Assembly: GCA_051878835.1 (NCBI GenBank)
Contig: JBJEKW010000034.1
Coordinates: 1 to 53,350, forward strand
Length of the DNA: 53,350 nt
Reading direction: 5' to 3'
DNA from: Olsenella_K sp051878835
GTDB lineage: Bacteria > Actinomycetota > Coriobacteriia > Coriobacteriales > Atopobiaceae
The stretch's first letter is position 1. Every line of letters starts with the position of its first letter. Shown here in pieces: positions 22,357 to 30,460 of this stretch. A program made the position numbers and the translations under genes. A model generated the notes under the pieces. That model saw only the letters and a list, made by a program, of their open reading frames with translations, searched no databases and was not told where the DNA came from.

Positions 22357-22812
22357 TTATGAGTTGTCGTCAGACGATTCCTCGTCCGGCGTGGTGCTGT
22401 CAGCCCTCCTGGCATCCAGCCAGGTCTGCAGAAACAGCGACGCGGCCACCATGTCGACCTTGCCGCGCATCTGCTTTTCGGACATGCCTTCGGAGCGAAG
22501 GATACGCTTGGCCTCAGCGGACGATAAGCGCTCGTCCATAAAATCCAAAGGAATACCGCACATTTTCGAAATTTGTTGCGCCTGCTGCATGATACGTCCG
22601 GCCTGCGGGCCGTCCTCGCCGTGCAGCGTCTTTGGGCGTCCGCATACCAGGATATCCGGCTCGTAGTCCTCCAGGACGCGTCTGAACGTGCGCGCCCCCG
22701 AGAAGACCTCCCCCGCAGGCAGCACGCACACGGGCATCGCTATGGTGCCAGACGCGTCGCTGGCGGCGATGCCGATGCGCTTCTGACCAATGTCTAGGGC
22801 CAGTGCTCGCAT
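22357..22812 (-). CDS. ruvX: Putative pre-16S rRNA nuclease / Holliday junction resolvase-like YqgF
   Basis: 151-residue RNase H-fold protein of the YqgF/RuvX family, implicated in 16S rRNA 5'-end maturation. LALDIGQKRIGIAASD carries the first catalytic Asp; GRPKTLHGEDGPQA, DERLSSAEA (second acidic motif) and KVDMVAASLFLQTWLD (last Asp) are all present. ATG at 22812. Sits in the common order alaS-ruvX-mltG. A terminator-like hairpin separates it from alaS. Confidence 0.95.
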   Translation of the reverse strand: MRALALDIGQKRIGIAASDASGTIAMPVCVLPAGEVFSGARTFRRVLEDYEPDILVCGRPKTLHGEDGPQAGRIMQQAQQISKMCGIPLDFMDERLSSAEAKRILRSEGMSEKQMRGKVDMVAASLFLQTWLDARRADSTTPDEESSDDNS

Positions 22813-22831
22813 GTCTCCCCCATTCGTCCAA

Positions 22832-22876
22832 GTACAAGAAAGCCGCCCCGCCGCAGCTCATGCGCGACGGGGCGGC
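22832..22876 (-). terminator. Terminator-like hairpin between alaS and ruvX
   Basis: GCCGCCCCG (22876-22868) pairs with CGGGGCGGC (22850-22842) on the - strand around a 17-nt loop, followed by TTTCTTGT. It lies 19 nt after the alaS stop and 30 nt before ruvX, so it probably reduces rather than abolishes readthrough. Confidence 0.65.
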
Positions 22877-22894
22877 CACCAGCGTCATAGCGTT

Positions 22895-25543
22895 CTAGGC
22901 GCCCAGCTGCTGCTTTGCGGCTGCCAGCGCGGCGTCGATGCCCGCGAGGTCCTTGCCGCCAGCCTGCGCCATGTTGGGCCTGCCGCCGCCACGACCACCC
23001 ACCAGGCCGGCGATGGCCTTGATGACGTTGCCCGCGGCAAAGCCAGCCGCGACCGCCTCGTCGGTGCCGGCAGCCAGCAGGGCCACCTTGCCGTCGGGCG
23101 TGGTGGAAGCCACGACGCAGGCCACCGGGGCGCCCTTGGCGCCGTCGCGGATGGAGTCCCACACGCTGCGCAGGTCCTTGCCCGTGACGCCGTCCATCTT
23201 TGCAAAGACGCAGCGATACGCGCCCAGGTCGGCGGCGTTGCGCAGGGCCGCGGCGACCACGTCTCCCGTTGCGGAGCCCTTCGCGATGCCGATGTTGTGC
23301 CTGGCCTTCTTGAGCTCGTCGCGCATCTGCGACACGCGCTCGGGCAGGTCGGACGGACGGCACTTCAGCGTGGCGGCCGCCTCGTCCATTTGGCTCAGGC
23401 GCTCGTCCACGTACTCCAGCGCGCCCGCGGAGGTCACAGCCTCGATGCGGCGGGCGTTGGAGCCCACGGAGCTCTCGGACACGATCTTGAAGAACCCAAG
23501 CTCCGCCGTGTTCCTGGCGTGCGTTCCGCCGCACAGCTCGTGCGAGAAGGGCTTGGCGGACTCGCCGGTGGAGACGACGCGCACGGTCTCGCCGTACTTC
23601 TCGCCGAACAGGGCGACGGCACCGGAGGCCTTTGCGTCCTCCAGGCTCATGACCTCGGTCACGATGGGCTCGGCGGCGAAGATCTCGGCGTTCACCAGAC
23701 CCTCGACGCGCTCGATCTCGTCCTTGGTCAGGGCCTCGAAGTGCGTGAAGTCGAAGCGCAGGCGGTCGGGAGCCACCAGAGAGCCGGCCTGGTTCACGTG
23801 GTCGCCCAGGACCTGCTTCAGCGCGGCGTCCAGCAGGTGCGTGGCCGTGTGGTTGCGACGGATGAGCTCGCGGCGGCCGTGGTCCACCGTGGCGGTGGTG
23901 ACCTCGCCCACCAGCGGCTCGCCAATGGTCACGACGCCCTCGTGCACGACGAGGTTCTCGTGGTGCTTCGTGTCGTGCACCTCGATGACGCCCGACATGG
24001 TCTCGATGGTACCGGTGTCGCCCACTTGGCCGCCCATCTCGCCGTAGAAGGAGGTCTTGTCCAGCACAACCTCCACCTTGTCGCCGGCAAACACGCGCTT
24101 GCACTCCTTGCCGTCCTTCACCAGGGCCAGGATGCGGGCACCACGCACGCGGTCGCGGTCGTAGCCCACGAACTGGGTGGCGGGCAGCTTGTCGTTCAGA
24201 GCGCTCCAGATGTTGTTGAAGTTGCCCCAGGCATCGCGGTTCGCGCTCTTGCGCGCACGCTCCTTCTGGTCGTTCATGGCAGCGTCAAAGGCCTTCATGT
24301 CGACGCCGTGGCCGGCGGCCGCGGAGATCTCGCGCGTGAGGTCGATGGGGAAGCCGTAGGTGTCGTGCAGCTTGAACGCCACGTCGCCCGACAGGACCTC
24401 GCCGTCGGAGAGCTTTGCCAGCTCCTCCTTCAGGCTGGCCTCGCCGGCGTCCAGGGTGGCGCCGAAGCGCTCCTCCTCGGCGTTCACGATGCCGTCGATG
24501 AGCGATTGGTTGTCCACCAGCTCGGGGTACACGTCGCCCAGAAGGCGCGTGACCTCGTGCGTGTAGGTGGTCAGGAACTGGCCCTTGATGCCCATGAGGC
24601 GACCGTGGTACACGGCGCGGCGCAGCAGGCGGCGCAGCACGTAGCCGCGGCCCTCGTTGCTGGGCAGGATGCCGTCGCCGATCATGAACGCCACGGCGCG
24701 GCTGTGGTCGGCGCAGATGCGCAGGCTCTTGTCGACCGCGTGGTCCTGCTTGTAGGTGACGCCGGCCAGCTTCTCGCCCACGCCGATCAGGCTGCGCAGG
24801 ACGTCGCCCTCGTAGTTGGAGCCCTCGTGCTGCATGATGGCGGCTATGCGCTCCAGGCCCATGCCGGTGTCGATGTTGCGGTGGGGCAGCTCGGGCATGG
24901 AGCCGTCCTCCTGGCGGTCGTACTGGGTAAAGACGAGGTTCCAGAACTCCAGGTAGCGGTCACCGTCGTCGCCGGGCTTCTGGCCCTCGAACTCGGGGCC
25001 CTGGTCGAAGTAGATCTCGGAGCAGGGGCCGCAGGGGCCGGTGGGGCCGGCAGCCCAGAAGTTGTCCTCCTCGCCCAGGCGGCTGATGTGGTCGGGGGCG
25101 ACGCCCTGGGCCTCCCACAGCTGGATGGCCTCCTCGTCGTCCTTGAACACCGTCATGTACAGGCGGTCCTTGGGCAGGCCCAGGTGCTCGGGCGACGTGA
25201 TGAACTCGTAGGCCCAGGCAATGGCGTCGGCCTTGGTGTAGCCGCCAAAGCTGAAGTTGCCCAGCATCTCAAAGAAGGACAGGTGGCGTGCGTCGCCGAT
25301 GTTGTCGATGTCGTTCGTGCGCAGGCACTTCTGGCACGAACAGGCACCGATCTCCTTCATGGTCTTCGTGCCCTGGTAGTACTCCTTGAACTGGTTCATG
25401 CCAGCGTTTGCCAGCAGCAGCGAGGGGTCGTCGGGTACCAGCGACGAGGAGGGGTACAGCTTGCAGCCCTTGTCCTCAAAGAACTTGAGGAAGTCCTCGC
25501 GTATCTCCGCAGTGGTCATGGTCTTGTAGTCGGACGTGCTCAT
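22895..25543 (-). CDS. alaS: Alanyl-tRNA synthetase
   Basis: 882-residue class II synthetase charging tRNA-Ala. The catalytic domain begins TTAEIREDFLKFFEDKG and has LLANAGMNQFKEYYQG, QKCLRTNDIDNIGDARHLSFFEMLGNFSFG and the GPCGPCSEIYFD loop. The editing domain has the zinc motifs HTATH and CGGTH. The C-terminal C-Ala domain ends with a VGGRGGGRPNMAQAGG block. Length and motifs are complete. ATG at 25543 with GAGGAG five bases upstream, 20 nt after the permease gene. No T-box-like leader was seen. Confidence 0.98.
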   Translation of the reverse strand: MSTSDYKTMTTAEIREDFLKFFEDKGCKLYPSSSLVPDDPSLLLANAGMNQFKEYYQGTKTMKEIGACSCQKCLRTNDIDNIGDARHLSFFEMLGNFSFGGYTKADAIAWAYEFITSPEHLGLPKDRLYMTVFKDDEEAIQLWEAQGVAPDHISRLGEEDNFWAAGPTGPCGPCSEIYFDQGPEFEGQKPGDDGDRYLEFWNLVFTQYDRQEDGSMPELPHRNIDTGMGLERIAAIMQHEGSNYEGDVLRSLIGVGEKLAGVTYKQDHAVDKSLRICADHSRAVAFMIGDGILPSNEGRGYVLRRLLRRAVYHGRLMGIKGQFLTTYTHEVTRLLGDVYPELVDNQSLIDGIVNAEEERFGATLDAGEASLKEELAKLSDGEVLSGDVAFKLHDTYGFPIDLTREISAAAGHGVDMKAFDAAMNDQKERARKSANRDAWGNFNNIWSALNDKLPATQFVGYDRDRVRGARILALVKDGKECKRVFAGDKVEVVLDKTSFYGEMGGQVGDTGTIETMSGVIEVHDTKHHENLVVHEGVVTIGEPLVGEVTTATVDHGRRELIRRNHTATHLLDAALKQVLGDHVNQAGSLVAPDRLRFDFTHFEALTKDEIERVEGLVNAEIFAAEPIVTEVMSLEDAKASGAVALFGEKYGETVRVVSTGESAKPFSHELCGGTHARNTAELGFFKIVSESSVGSNARRIEAVTSAGALEYVDERLSQMDEAAATLKCRPSDLPERVSQMRDELKKARHNIGIAKGSATGDVVAAALRNAADLGAYRCVFAKMDGVTGKDLRSVWDSIRDGAKGAPVACVVASTTPDGKVALLAAGTDEAVAAGFAAGNVIKAIAGLVGGRGGGRPNMAQAGGKDLAGIDAALAAAKQQLGA

Positions 25544-25563
25544 GTGTCTCCTCGTTCGTATGC

Positions 25564-26922
25564 CTAATCGTTGCCGCTTTGGCCGTTCGTGGAATTTTCC
25601 TGGTCCATAGTATCGCTATGCGGCGCGCCGCCCCCCGCGGGAGCAGGGTTTTTCACAGCTTGTGCCAAGGGACGGCCGGTTCCGGGGTCGCTGCCTGCAG
25701 AAACGTGGTCGCCCACCAGAAGCGAGTCCCTGAAGAACTCGTCGTCGTCCAGGGCGTCGAATGACGGCTGCACCGACCCGTCCGCGCCGACGTAGGGCGT
25801 GCTGCGAAAGATGGCGCCGTCGCTGGACACGATCTGCCTGCCGGTGCGCCGCTCGAAGTAAAAGACGAAGACCGAGCGGATGGCCGCCGTCAGAGGCACG
25901 GCCAGCAGCATGCCCAAGACGCCGCCCAGCGCGCCACCTATCATGATGCCCACCAAGGACAGCGCGGGGTGCACGCGCACGGACGACTGCATGATGACGG
26001 GCGATATCACGTTGTCGGTCACGTTCACGATGACGATGGTCAGCACCAGGGTCCACAGCGCCACCATGGGGCTGGCGATGAGGCCCAGAAGGCCGGCCAG
26101 GATGATGGACACCCAGGCGCCGATCACGGGCACGAAGTGGAACAGCCCGATGATGACCGCGGCCAGTCCGGCGTAGGGATGGCCTATGGCGGCCATGGCC
26201 ACGAACGACGCCACGCCGCAGATGAGCGAGGTCCACACGATGGAGCGCATGTAGCCGCCCATGGCCCTGCTCATGACGGCAAGCATCAGGCGAAAGCTGT
26301 CCTCGTGCTTCGGGCCCGAGATCTTTGCGAACTCGCGCACCATGACGGGGTAGTCCTTTGCCAGCCAGTACGCCAGCACCATGCCCAGAAGGAAGTTCGT
26401 CAGGTGGCTGACGGAGTCGATGAGGTTCGTCACGAGGCCGTTGGACAGCGAGTCTATGGCCTTGCTGGCCATCTCGTTGCCCGAGCTGCCCAGGCTGCTG
26501 GCCAGCTGGTTCACTATGCCCTGCACGGCCGCGTTGTCGCTGTTGCCAAACTGGGCCCAGAACCGCGACAGCGCCTGCTGCGCCTGCGACACGAAGTACG
26601 GCACGCGGTGCAGAAGCTCGATGGTCTGCTGCACCACGGGCGGCACCAGCACGGCTACCAAGCCCAGAAGGACGCCCACGACCACCAGGAGCGCCACCAG
26701 GGCCGCCAGCCCACGGGGCACGCCGTGGCGCCACAGCGAGTTCGTGATGGGGCTGCAGATGAACCCCAGGATGACGCCGACCAGGAACAGCTCGACGGCG
26801 GGCCAGATGAGCCCCATCGCCTTTACCACCAGAACGAACACCACGGCGCAGCCGACCACCGCCCAGGCGGTCACCGCGTAGCGCTTCGCCACGTCGTACT
26901 TGCGCTGATCATCTGTGCCCAT
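25564..26922 (-). CDS. AI-2E family transporter (UPF0118)
   Basis: 452 residues with about eight hydrophobic segments and the family's central region (GLVTNLIDSVSHLTNFLLGMVLAYWLAKD, HPYAGLAAVIIGLFHFVPVIGAWVSIILAGLLGL, DNVISPVIMQSSVRVHPALSLVGIMIGGALGGVLGMLLAVPLTAAI). Members export autoinducer-2 or, in some cases, exchange ions; the substrate cannot be inferred. The last 110 residues are cytoplasmic and Gly/Pro/Asp-rich. ATG at 26922 follows the terminator beyond the sigma gene; the longer frame to 27018 would run through that terminator and is rejected. Confidence 0.88.
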   Translation of the reverse strand: MGTDDQRKYDVAKRYAVTAWAVVGCAVVFVLVVKAMGLIWPAVELFLVGVILGFICSPITNSLWRHGVPRGLAALVALLVVVGVLLGLVAVLVPPVVQQTIELLHRVPYFVSQAQQALSRFWAQFGNSDNAAVQGIVNQLASSLGSSGNEMASKAIDSLSNGLVTNLIDSVSHLTNFLLGMVLAYWLAKDYPVMVREFAKISGPKHEDSFRLMLAVMSRAMGGYMRSIVWTSLICGVASFVAMAAIGHPYAGLAAVIIGLFHFVPVIGAWVSIILAGLLGLIASPMVALWTLVLTIVIVNVTDNVISPVIMQSSVRVHPALSLVGIMIGGALGGVLGMLLAVPLTAAIRSVFVFYFERRTGRQIVSSDGAIFRSTPYVGADGSVQPSFDALDDDEFFRDSLLVGDHVSAGSDPGTGRPLAQAVKNPAPAGGGAPHSDTMDQENSTNGQSGND

Positions 26923-26949
26923 GCGCCCATCCCAAAAAATGCGCCTCAG

Positions 26950-27010
26950 AAAAAGAGAGCCCCGTACGGACTCACGTGCTGGAATTGTACCAGCAACGTC
27001 CGTACGGGGC
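26950..27010 (-). terminator. Terminator with nested inner hairpin after the sigma factor gene
   Basis: A perfect 13-bp stem GCCCCGTACGGAC (27010-26998) / GTCCGTACGGGGC (26971-26959) on the - strand is followed by TCTCTTTTT. Its 26-nt loop contains a second stem TGCTGG / CCAGCA (26995-26990 / 26982-26977), so a cruciform-like fold is possible. The loop also holds TGGTACAAT, an extended -10 pattern. It separates the sigma-factor operon from the permease-alaS operon. Confidence 0.8.
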
Positions 27011-27041
27011 GAAATCATGACACAACGGGCACGCGCGGTGC

Positions 27042-27902
27042 CTAGTGCATGAGACCCTCGGGGTCTATCTTCTCCTGGACCTTCTTTAGCGTGCGGCGCA
27101 AAAGGCGCGACACCTGCACCTGCGAGATACCCAGGCGCTTGGCTATCTCGACCTGCGTGAGCCCGTCCAGGAAGCGCATGCGGATGACCTCCTGCTCGCG
27201 CGGCGAGAACTCCCTGATGGCGTCCTCCAGCACCATGCGGTCGTCCGAGGATGCCAGGTCCTGGTCCACGGTGGCGTAGTGGTCGATGACCGCGGGCGCG
27301 TCGTCGTCGGAGTCCGAGCCGCTGGTCTCCAGGGGCACCGAGCTGTACGCGCTGGAGGACTCCATGGCCTCCAGCACCTCGTCCACGCTGGCGCCCAGGT
27401 GCTTCGCAATCTCCTCGACCGAGGGCGGTCGCTGCAGCTCGTTCGTCAGCTCGTCCGTGGCCTGGTTCACCTTTGCCGACAGCTCCTGCAGGCGGCGCGG
27501 CACGCGCACCGACCAGCCCTTGTCGCGGAAGTGGCGCTTTATCTCGCCCATGATGGTGGGCGTGGCGTAGGTGGTGAACTCCAGGCCGCGCGACGGGTCA
27601 AAGCGGTCGATGGCCTTTATGAGGCCGATGGTGCCCACCTGCACCAGGTCCTCCAGCGGCTCTCCCCTGTTTTTGAACTTTGAGGCCAAGAAGCGCACCA
27701 GGTTCAGGTGGTTCACTATGAGCTGGTCGCGGGCATCCTCGTCCCCCAGGTCCTTGTAGCGGTGAAAGAGCTCCTTCGTGCGGGCCTTGTCCCAGGCAAG
27801 CCTGCCGCCGCGTGCGGCACGGCGCCTCTCGCGGCGCTCGGATGCGGCGTGCGCCTTGTCCAAGGCCTTCTGGTCCTCGCTGCTATTGGGCATCGGATGC
27901 AC
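27042..27902 (-). CDS. RNA polymerase sigma factor, SigB/SigF/SigG subfamily
   Basis: 286 residues. Region 2 (LVRFLASKFKNRGEPLEDLVQVGTIGLIKAIDRFDPSRGLEFTTYATPTIMGEIKRHFRDKGWSVRVPR) is diagnostic for the sigma-B/F/G group; region 3 and region 4 (FSPREQEVIRMRFLDGLTQVEIAKRLGISQVQVSRLLRR) are complete. It should direct polymerase to a stress or developmental regulon. GTG at 27902 has AGAGG four bases upstream; an ATG three codons later is also possible. It overlaps the RsbW-like anti-sigma gene by about 20 bp, the classical partner-switch arrangement, though no RsbV-like gene is adjacent. Confidence 0.93.
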   Translation of the reverse strand: MHPMPNSSEDQKALDKAHAASERRERRRAARGGRLAWDKARTKELFHRYKDLGDEDARDQLIVNHLNLVRFLASKFKNRGEPLEDLVQVGTIGLIKAIDRFDPSRGLEFTTYATPTIMGEIKRHFRDKGWSVRVPRRLQELSAKVNQATDELTNELQRPPSVEEIAKHLGASVDEVLEAMESSSAYSSVPLETSGSDSDDDAPAVIDHYATVDQDLASSDDRMVLEDAIREFSPREQEVIRMRFLDGLTQVEIAKRLGISQVQVSRLLRRTLKKVQEKIDPEGLMH

Positions 27903-28266
27903 CCAGCCTCTTTGTCACGCGCAGGCTCGTGCCGTCGGGAGACACCTGGTACTCGTCGCACACGGCCGACAGCAGAAGCTCGGCCAAATCCAGCGACTCC
28001 GCCGTCTCCTCGTCGGGCTCCTCTCCGCCCTCGCCCAGAAGGAAGGTCATCGTCAGCTGCGAGTCGGACAGCTGGAACGTTATGTTGCACGTCTGTGGGT
28101 CGGTGGCGCAGGCAAACACGAAGGCCTCCTCCGCAGCCATGCGCACGTCGTCCACGTCGTCCACGCTCATGTCGCACACGACGGCCAGGTTTGCGGCCAT
28201 CATGCGCACCGATCGGGCAAAGCCCGGTTCGGCAGGGACGCAAAGCGTCACCGTTTTTTCTTGCAT
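27883..28266 (-). CDS. RsbW-like anti-sigma factor with degenerate ATP-binding motifs
   Basis: 127 residues aligning end to end with RsbW/SpoIIAB: VPAEPGFARSVR near the start and DEYQVSPDGTSLRVTKRL near the end. In active kinases the N-box is E-x3-N; here Glu47 is present but the Asn position is Phe51 (EEAFVFA). The DxGxG loop reads LGEGGEE (77-83) and GLGL is replaced by LDLAELLLS (92-100). Known: these motifs bind Mg-ATP and allow phosphorylation of the RsbV antagonist. Inferred: it may still hold the sigma factor but is unlikely to be a kinase. ATG at 28266, 3 nt after the DUF948 gene. Confidence 0.85.
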   Translation of the reverse strand: MQEKTVTLCVPAEPGFARSVRMMAANLAVVCDMSVDDVDDVRMAAEEAFVFACATDPQTCNITFQLSDSQLTMTFLLGEGGEEPDEETAESLDLAELLLSAVCDEYQVSPDGTSLRVTKRLGASDAQ

Positions 28267-28269
28267 CGT

Positions 28270-28845
28270 CTACTCTCCGTCCACAACGTCGCTGTTTGCG
28301 GACCCGTAGGTCACGTAGGAATCATCGTCCGCCTGGGTGGTGTCGGCCTCGTGTGCCATGTGCGCCGCCTCGGGGGCGTCGGCCTTCTGGTCGGCGTCAT
28401 GCTGGCCGGAAGCCTGCGAGGACTCGGTCAGCTGCTGCTTCGGGTGCACGGGGCGACCCGTCAGCTTTCCCACGGCCTGCGCCACGCCGTTGGCTGCGCT
28501 GTCGGCCACCCTGGACACGGTGTTGGTCACGTTGGAGGCGGCTCCGCTGACGTCCGAGACGTCGGTCAGGATGTCGTTCAGCGTGGCGAGGTCCACCGTG
28601 GCCACGTCGACGGCCGTGCCGGCCTTGTCCAGGAGGGGCTGGATGTTCTTTACGCTGGGCTGCAGCTCGTCCACCATGCCATCGGCCTTCGCGATGATGG
28701 GCTGCACCTGCTCGATGGCCTCGTTGGCCGAGCGGGTCACCTGCTCCACCGAGTCGCGGGTCTTACGAATGGTCAAAGCCAGCTCGCAGACCGCCCAGAT
28801 GCCTACCGCTACCAGAATAATGAGCGCGATGTGGAGGACGTCCAT
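28270..28845 (-). CDS. DUF948 membrane-anchored protein
   Basis: 191 residues: an N-terminal transmembrane helix (LHIALIILVAVGIWAVCELAL, about 4-24), then an extended amphipathic helical region (about 25-125) with the DUF948 pattern (ITRSANEAIEQVQPIIAKAD-like, DELQPSVKNIQPLLDKA, VTNTVSRVADS), and an acidic, disordered tail. Homologues such as YtxG of Bacillus are general-stress proteins, which fits its place before the RsbW-like and sigma genes. ATG at 28845 with GGGGAAGG upstream. Upstream extension to 29166 would overlap rarA and is rejected. Confidence 0.82.
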   Translation of the reverse strand: MDVLHIALIILVAVGIWAVCELALTIRKTRDSVEQVTRSANEAIEQVQPIIAKADGMVDELQPSVKNIQPLLDKAGTAVDVATVDLATLNDILTDVSDVSGAASNVTNTVSRVADSAANGVAQAVGKLTGRPVHPKQQLTESSQASGQHDADQKADAPEAAHMAHEADTTQADDDSYVTYGSANSDVVDGE

Positions 28846-28999
28846 CTTTTGCCTTCCCCTTGTGACCTGAGGGCCGACCTCGTACCTATAACCAGTCCAA
28901 GCCCATGAACAGCAGCATTCTACCCAAACCGCAGGCACACAAGACAGCCCAGGCCGCAAACGCGACCGCGCGACTGGTCCCAGGAAGGCGCCAGGCGAG

Positions 29000-30418
29000 C
29001 TATTCCCCCCGCTTCTGGGAGTCGGCAGGTCCTTTGGACACCCGCGTGGGACCCTGTGCGGGACCGCAGGCACCACCCCGCGCGGCACCGGCGGCCATGC
29101 CGCGGTCACGGGCGCTGGCCTCCACGCGCCAGGCCTCCCAGCCGCGCGCCGGGTGCCAGAACGCACCGCGCTGCAGCCCGTCGGGCAGGTACTGCTGCTG
29201 CACCCAGCCTGTGGGATAGTCGTGCGGGTACAGGTAGGGCCCGTAGGAGTCCGAGCCGGGGCGATGGCGGTCGCGCAGGTGGTTGGGCACCTCGCGGCGC
29301 GGGCCGTGGCGCACCTCTTCCAGGGCCGCGTCGATGGCGGCCTCGTCCGCGTTGCTCTTTGGGGCCAGGGCGTTGTACACCGCGGCCTGGCACAGGTTTA
29401 TGCGACACTCGGGGTAGCCTATGACCTCGGCGGCCTTGAAGGCGGCCTCAGCCACCAGCAGCGCCTGCGGGTCGGCGTTCCCGATGTCCTCCGAAGCGCA
29501 GATCATGATGCGCCGCGCTATGAACTTGGGGTCCTCGCCGGCGTCTATCATGCGCGCCAGCCAGTACACAGCTGCATCCGGGTCGCTGCCGCGCATGGAC
29601 TTGATGAACGCCGAGATGATGTCGTAGTGCATGTCGCCGGACTTGTCGTACGCCAGGCCATGTCGAGGGTTCGCCTCGAGCACGTTGTCCAGCGATATCT
29701 GCAGCGGGTGCTCCGGCGACGCCTCATCGGGCGAGCCCGTGGGCAGCGCCATCTGGCTGGCCAGCTCCAAAGACGTCAGGGCGGCGCGGCCGTCCCCTCC
29801 CGCCAGGGTCACGATCTCCTGCAGGGCGTCGTCGGCTATGGTGAACGCGCCGTTCAGGCCCTCGGGGCTCCGCAGCGCGCGGCGCACCAGCGTGCGGATG
29901 TCGTCGTCGGCCAAAGGCCTCAACTCCACCACGCGCGACCTGCTGAGCAGCGCCTGGTTCACCTCGAAGTAGGGGTTCTCGGTCGTGGCGCCCACCAGCA
30001 CCACCGTGCGATCCTCCACCGCGTGCAGCAACGAGTCCTGCTGCGAGCGGTTGAAGCGGTGTATCTCGTCCACGAACAGTATGGTGCGCCGCCCCTGCGT
30101 CAGCAGCCTAGACTCCGCCGCCTCCGTCTGGCGGCGCAAATCCTTCACCGTGCCGGTGACCGCCGAAACCTCGACGAACTCGGCCCTGGTGGAGTTGGCT
30201 ATGATGCGAGCCAGCGTGGTCTTGCCCGTGCCGGCGGGGCCGTACAGGATGACCGACGACAGCGTGTCGTGCTGGATGGCGCGACGCAGCCACGAGCCCT
30301 CGCCCACGGCCTGTTGCTGCCCCACGTACTCGTCCAGCGTGCGGGGCCTCATGCGCGCGGCCAGTGGGGCGTTCGCCTGCCTCCTCTGGCGCTCTATGTT
30401 CGAGAATAGCGTGTCCAT
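29000..30418 (-). CDS. rarA: Replication-associated recombination protein RarA (MgsA)
   Basis: 472-residue AAA+ ATPase of the RarA/MgsA/WRNIP1 family that acts at stalled replication forks. Walker A GPAGTGKT (60-67), Walker B ILFVDEIH (113-120), sensor 1 GATTENPYFEVN, and the C-terminal tetramerisation region (GSDPDAAVYWLARMIDAGEDPKFIARRIMICASEDIG). The last about 60 residues extend past the family core and are Ala/Gly/Arg-rich. ATG at 30418 lies eight bases after a TACAAT -10 element, so the message may be leaderless. It is 43 nt downstream of the dGTPase-like gene. Confidence 0.95.
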   Translation of the reverse strand: MDTLFSNIERQRRQANAPLAARMRPRTLDEYVGQQQAVGEGSWLRRAIQHDTLSSVILYGPAGTGKTTLARIIANSTRAEFVEVSAVTGTVKDLRRQTEAAESRLLTQGRRTILFVDEIHRFNRSQQDSLLHAVEDRTVVLVGATTENPYFEVNQALLSRSRVVELRPLADDDIRTLVRRALRSPEGLNGAFTIADDALQEIVTLAGGDGRAALTSLELASQMALPTGSPDEASPEHPLQISLDNVLEANPRHGLAYDKSGDMHYDIISAFIKSMRGSDPDAAVYWLARMIDAGEDPKFIARRIMICASEDIGNADPQALLVAEAAFKAAEVIGYPECRINLCQAAVYNALAPKSNADEAAIDAALEEVRHGPRREVPNHLRDRHRPGSDSYGPYLYPHDYPTGWVQQQYLPDGLQRGAFWHPARGWEAWRVEASARDRGMAAGAARGGACGPAQGPTRVSKGPADSQKRGE

Positions 30419-30425
30419 GCAAACA

Positions 30426-30431
30426 ATTGTA
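30426..30431 (-). promoter_or_regulatory. -10 element for a probably leaderless rarA transcript
   Basis: The - strand has GGGTACAATTGTTTGCATG: TACAAT at 30431-30426 and then 7 nt to the A of the rarA ATG. Transcription from this element would start at or within a base of the start codon. No Shine-Dalgarno precedes the ATG, which fits leaderless translation as is common in actinobacteria. No clear -35. Confidence 0.5.
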
Positions 30432-30460
30432 CCCATCCGCGCGGGCGGGAGCACCCGTCG

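Noticed and set aside
25544..25563. T-box leader for alaS
   Set aside because: Only 20 nt separate alaS from the upstream gene; no specifier stem or T-box sequence.
22790..25567. A 925-residue + strand open frame opposite alaS
   Set aside because: High GC makes long antisense frames; the - strand frame is unmistakable alanyl-tRNA synthetase.
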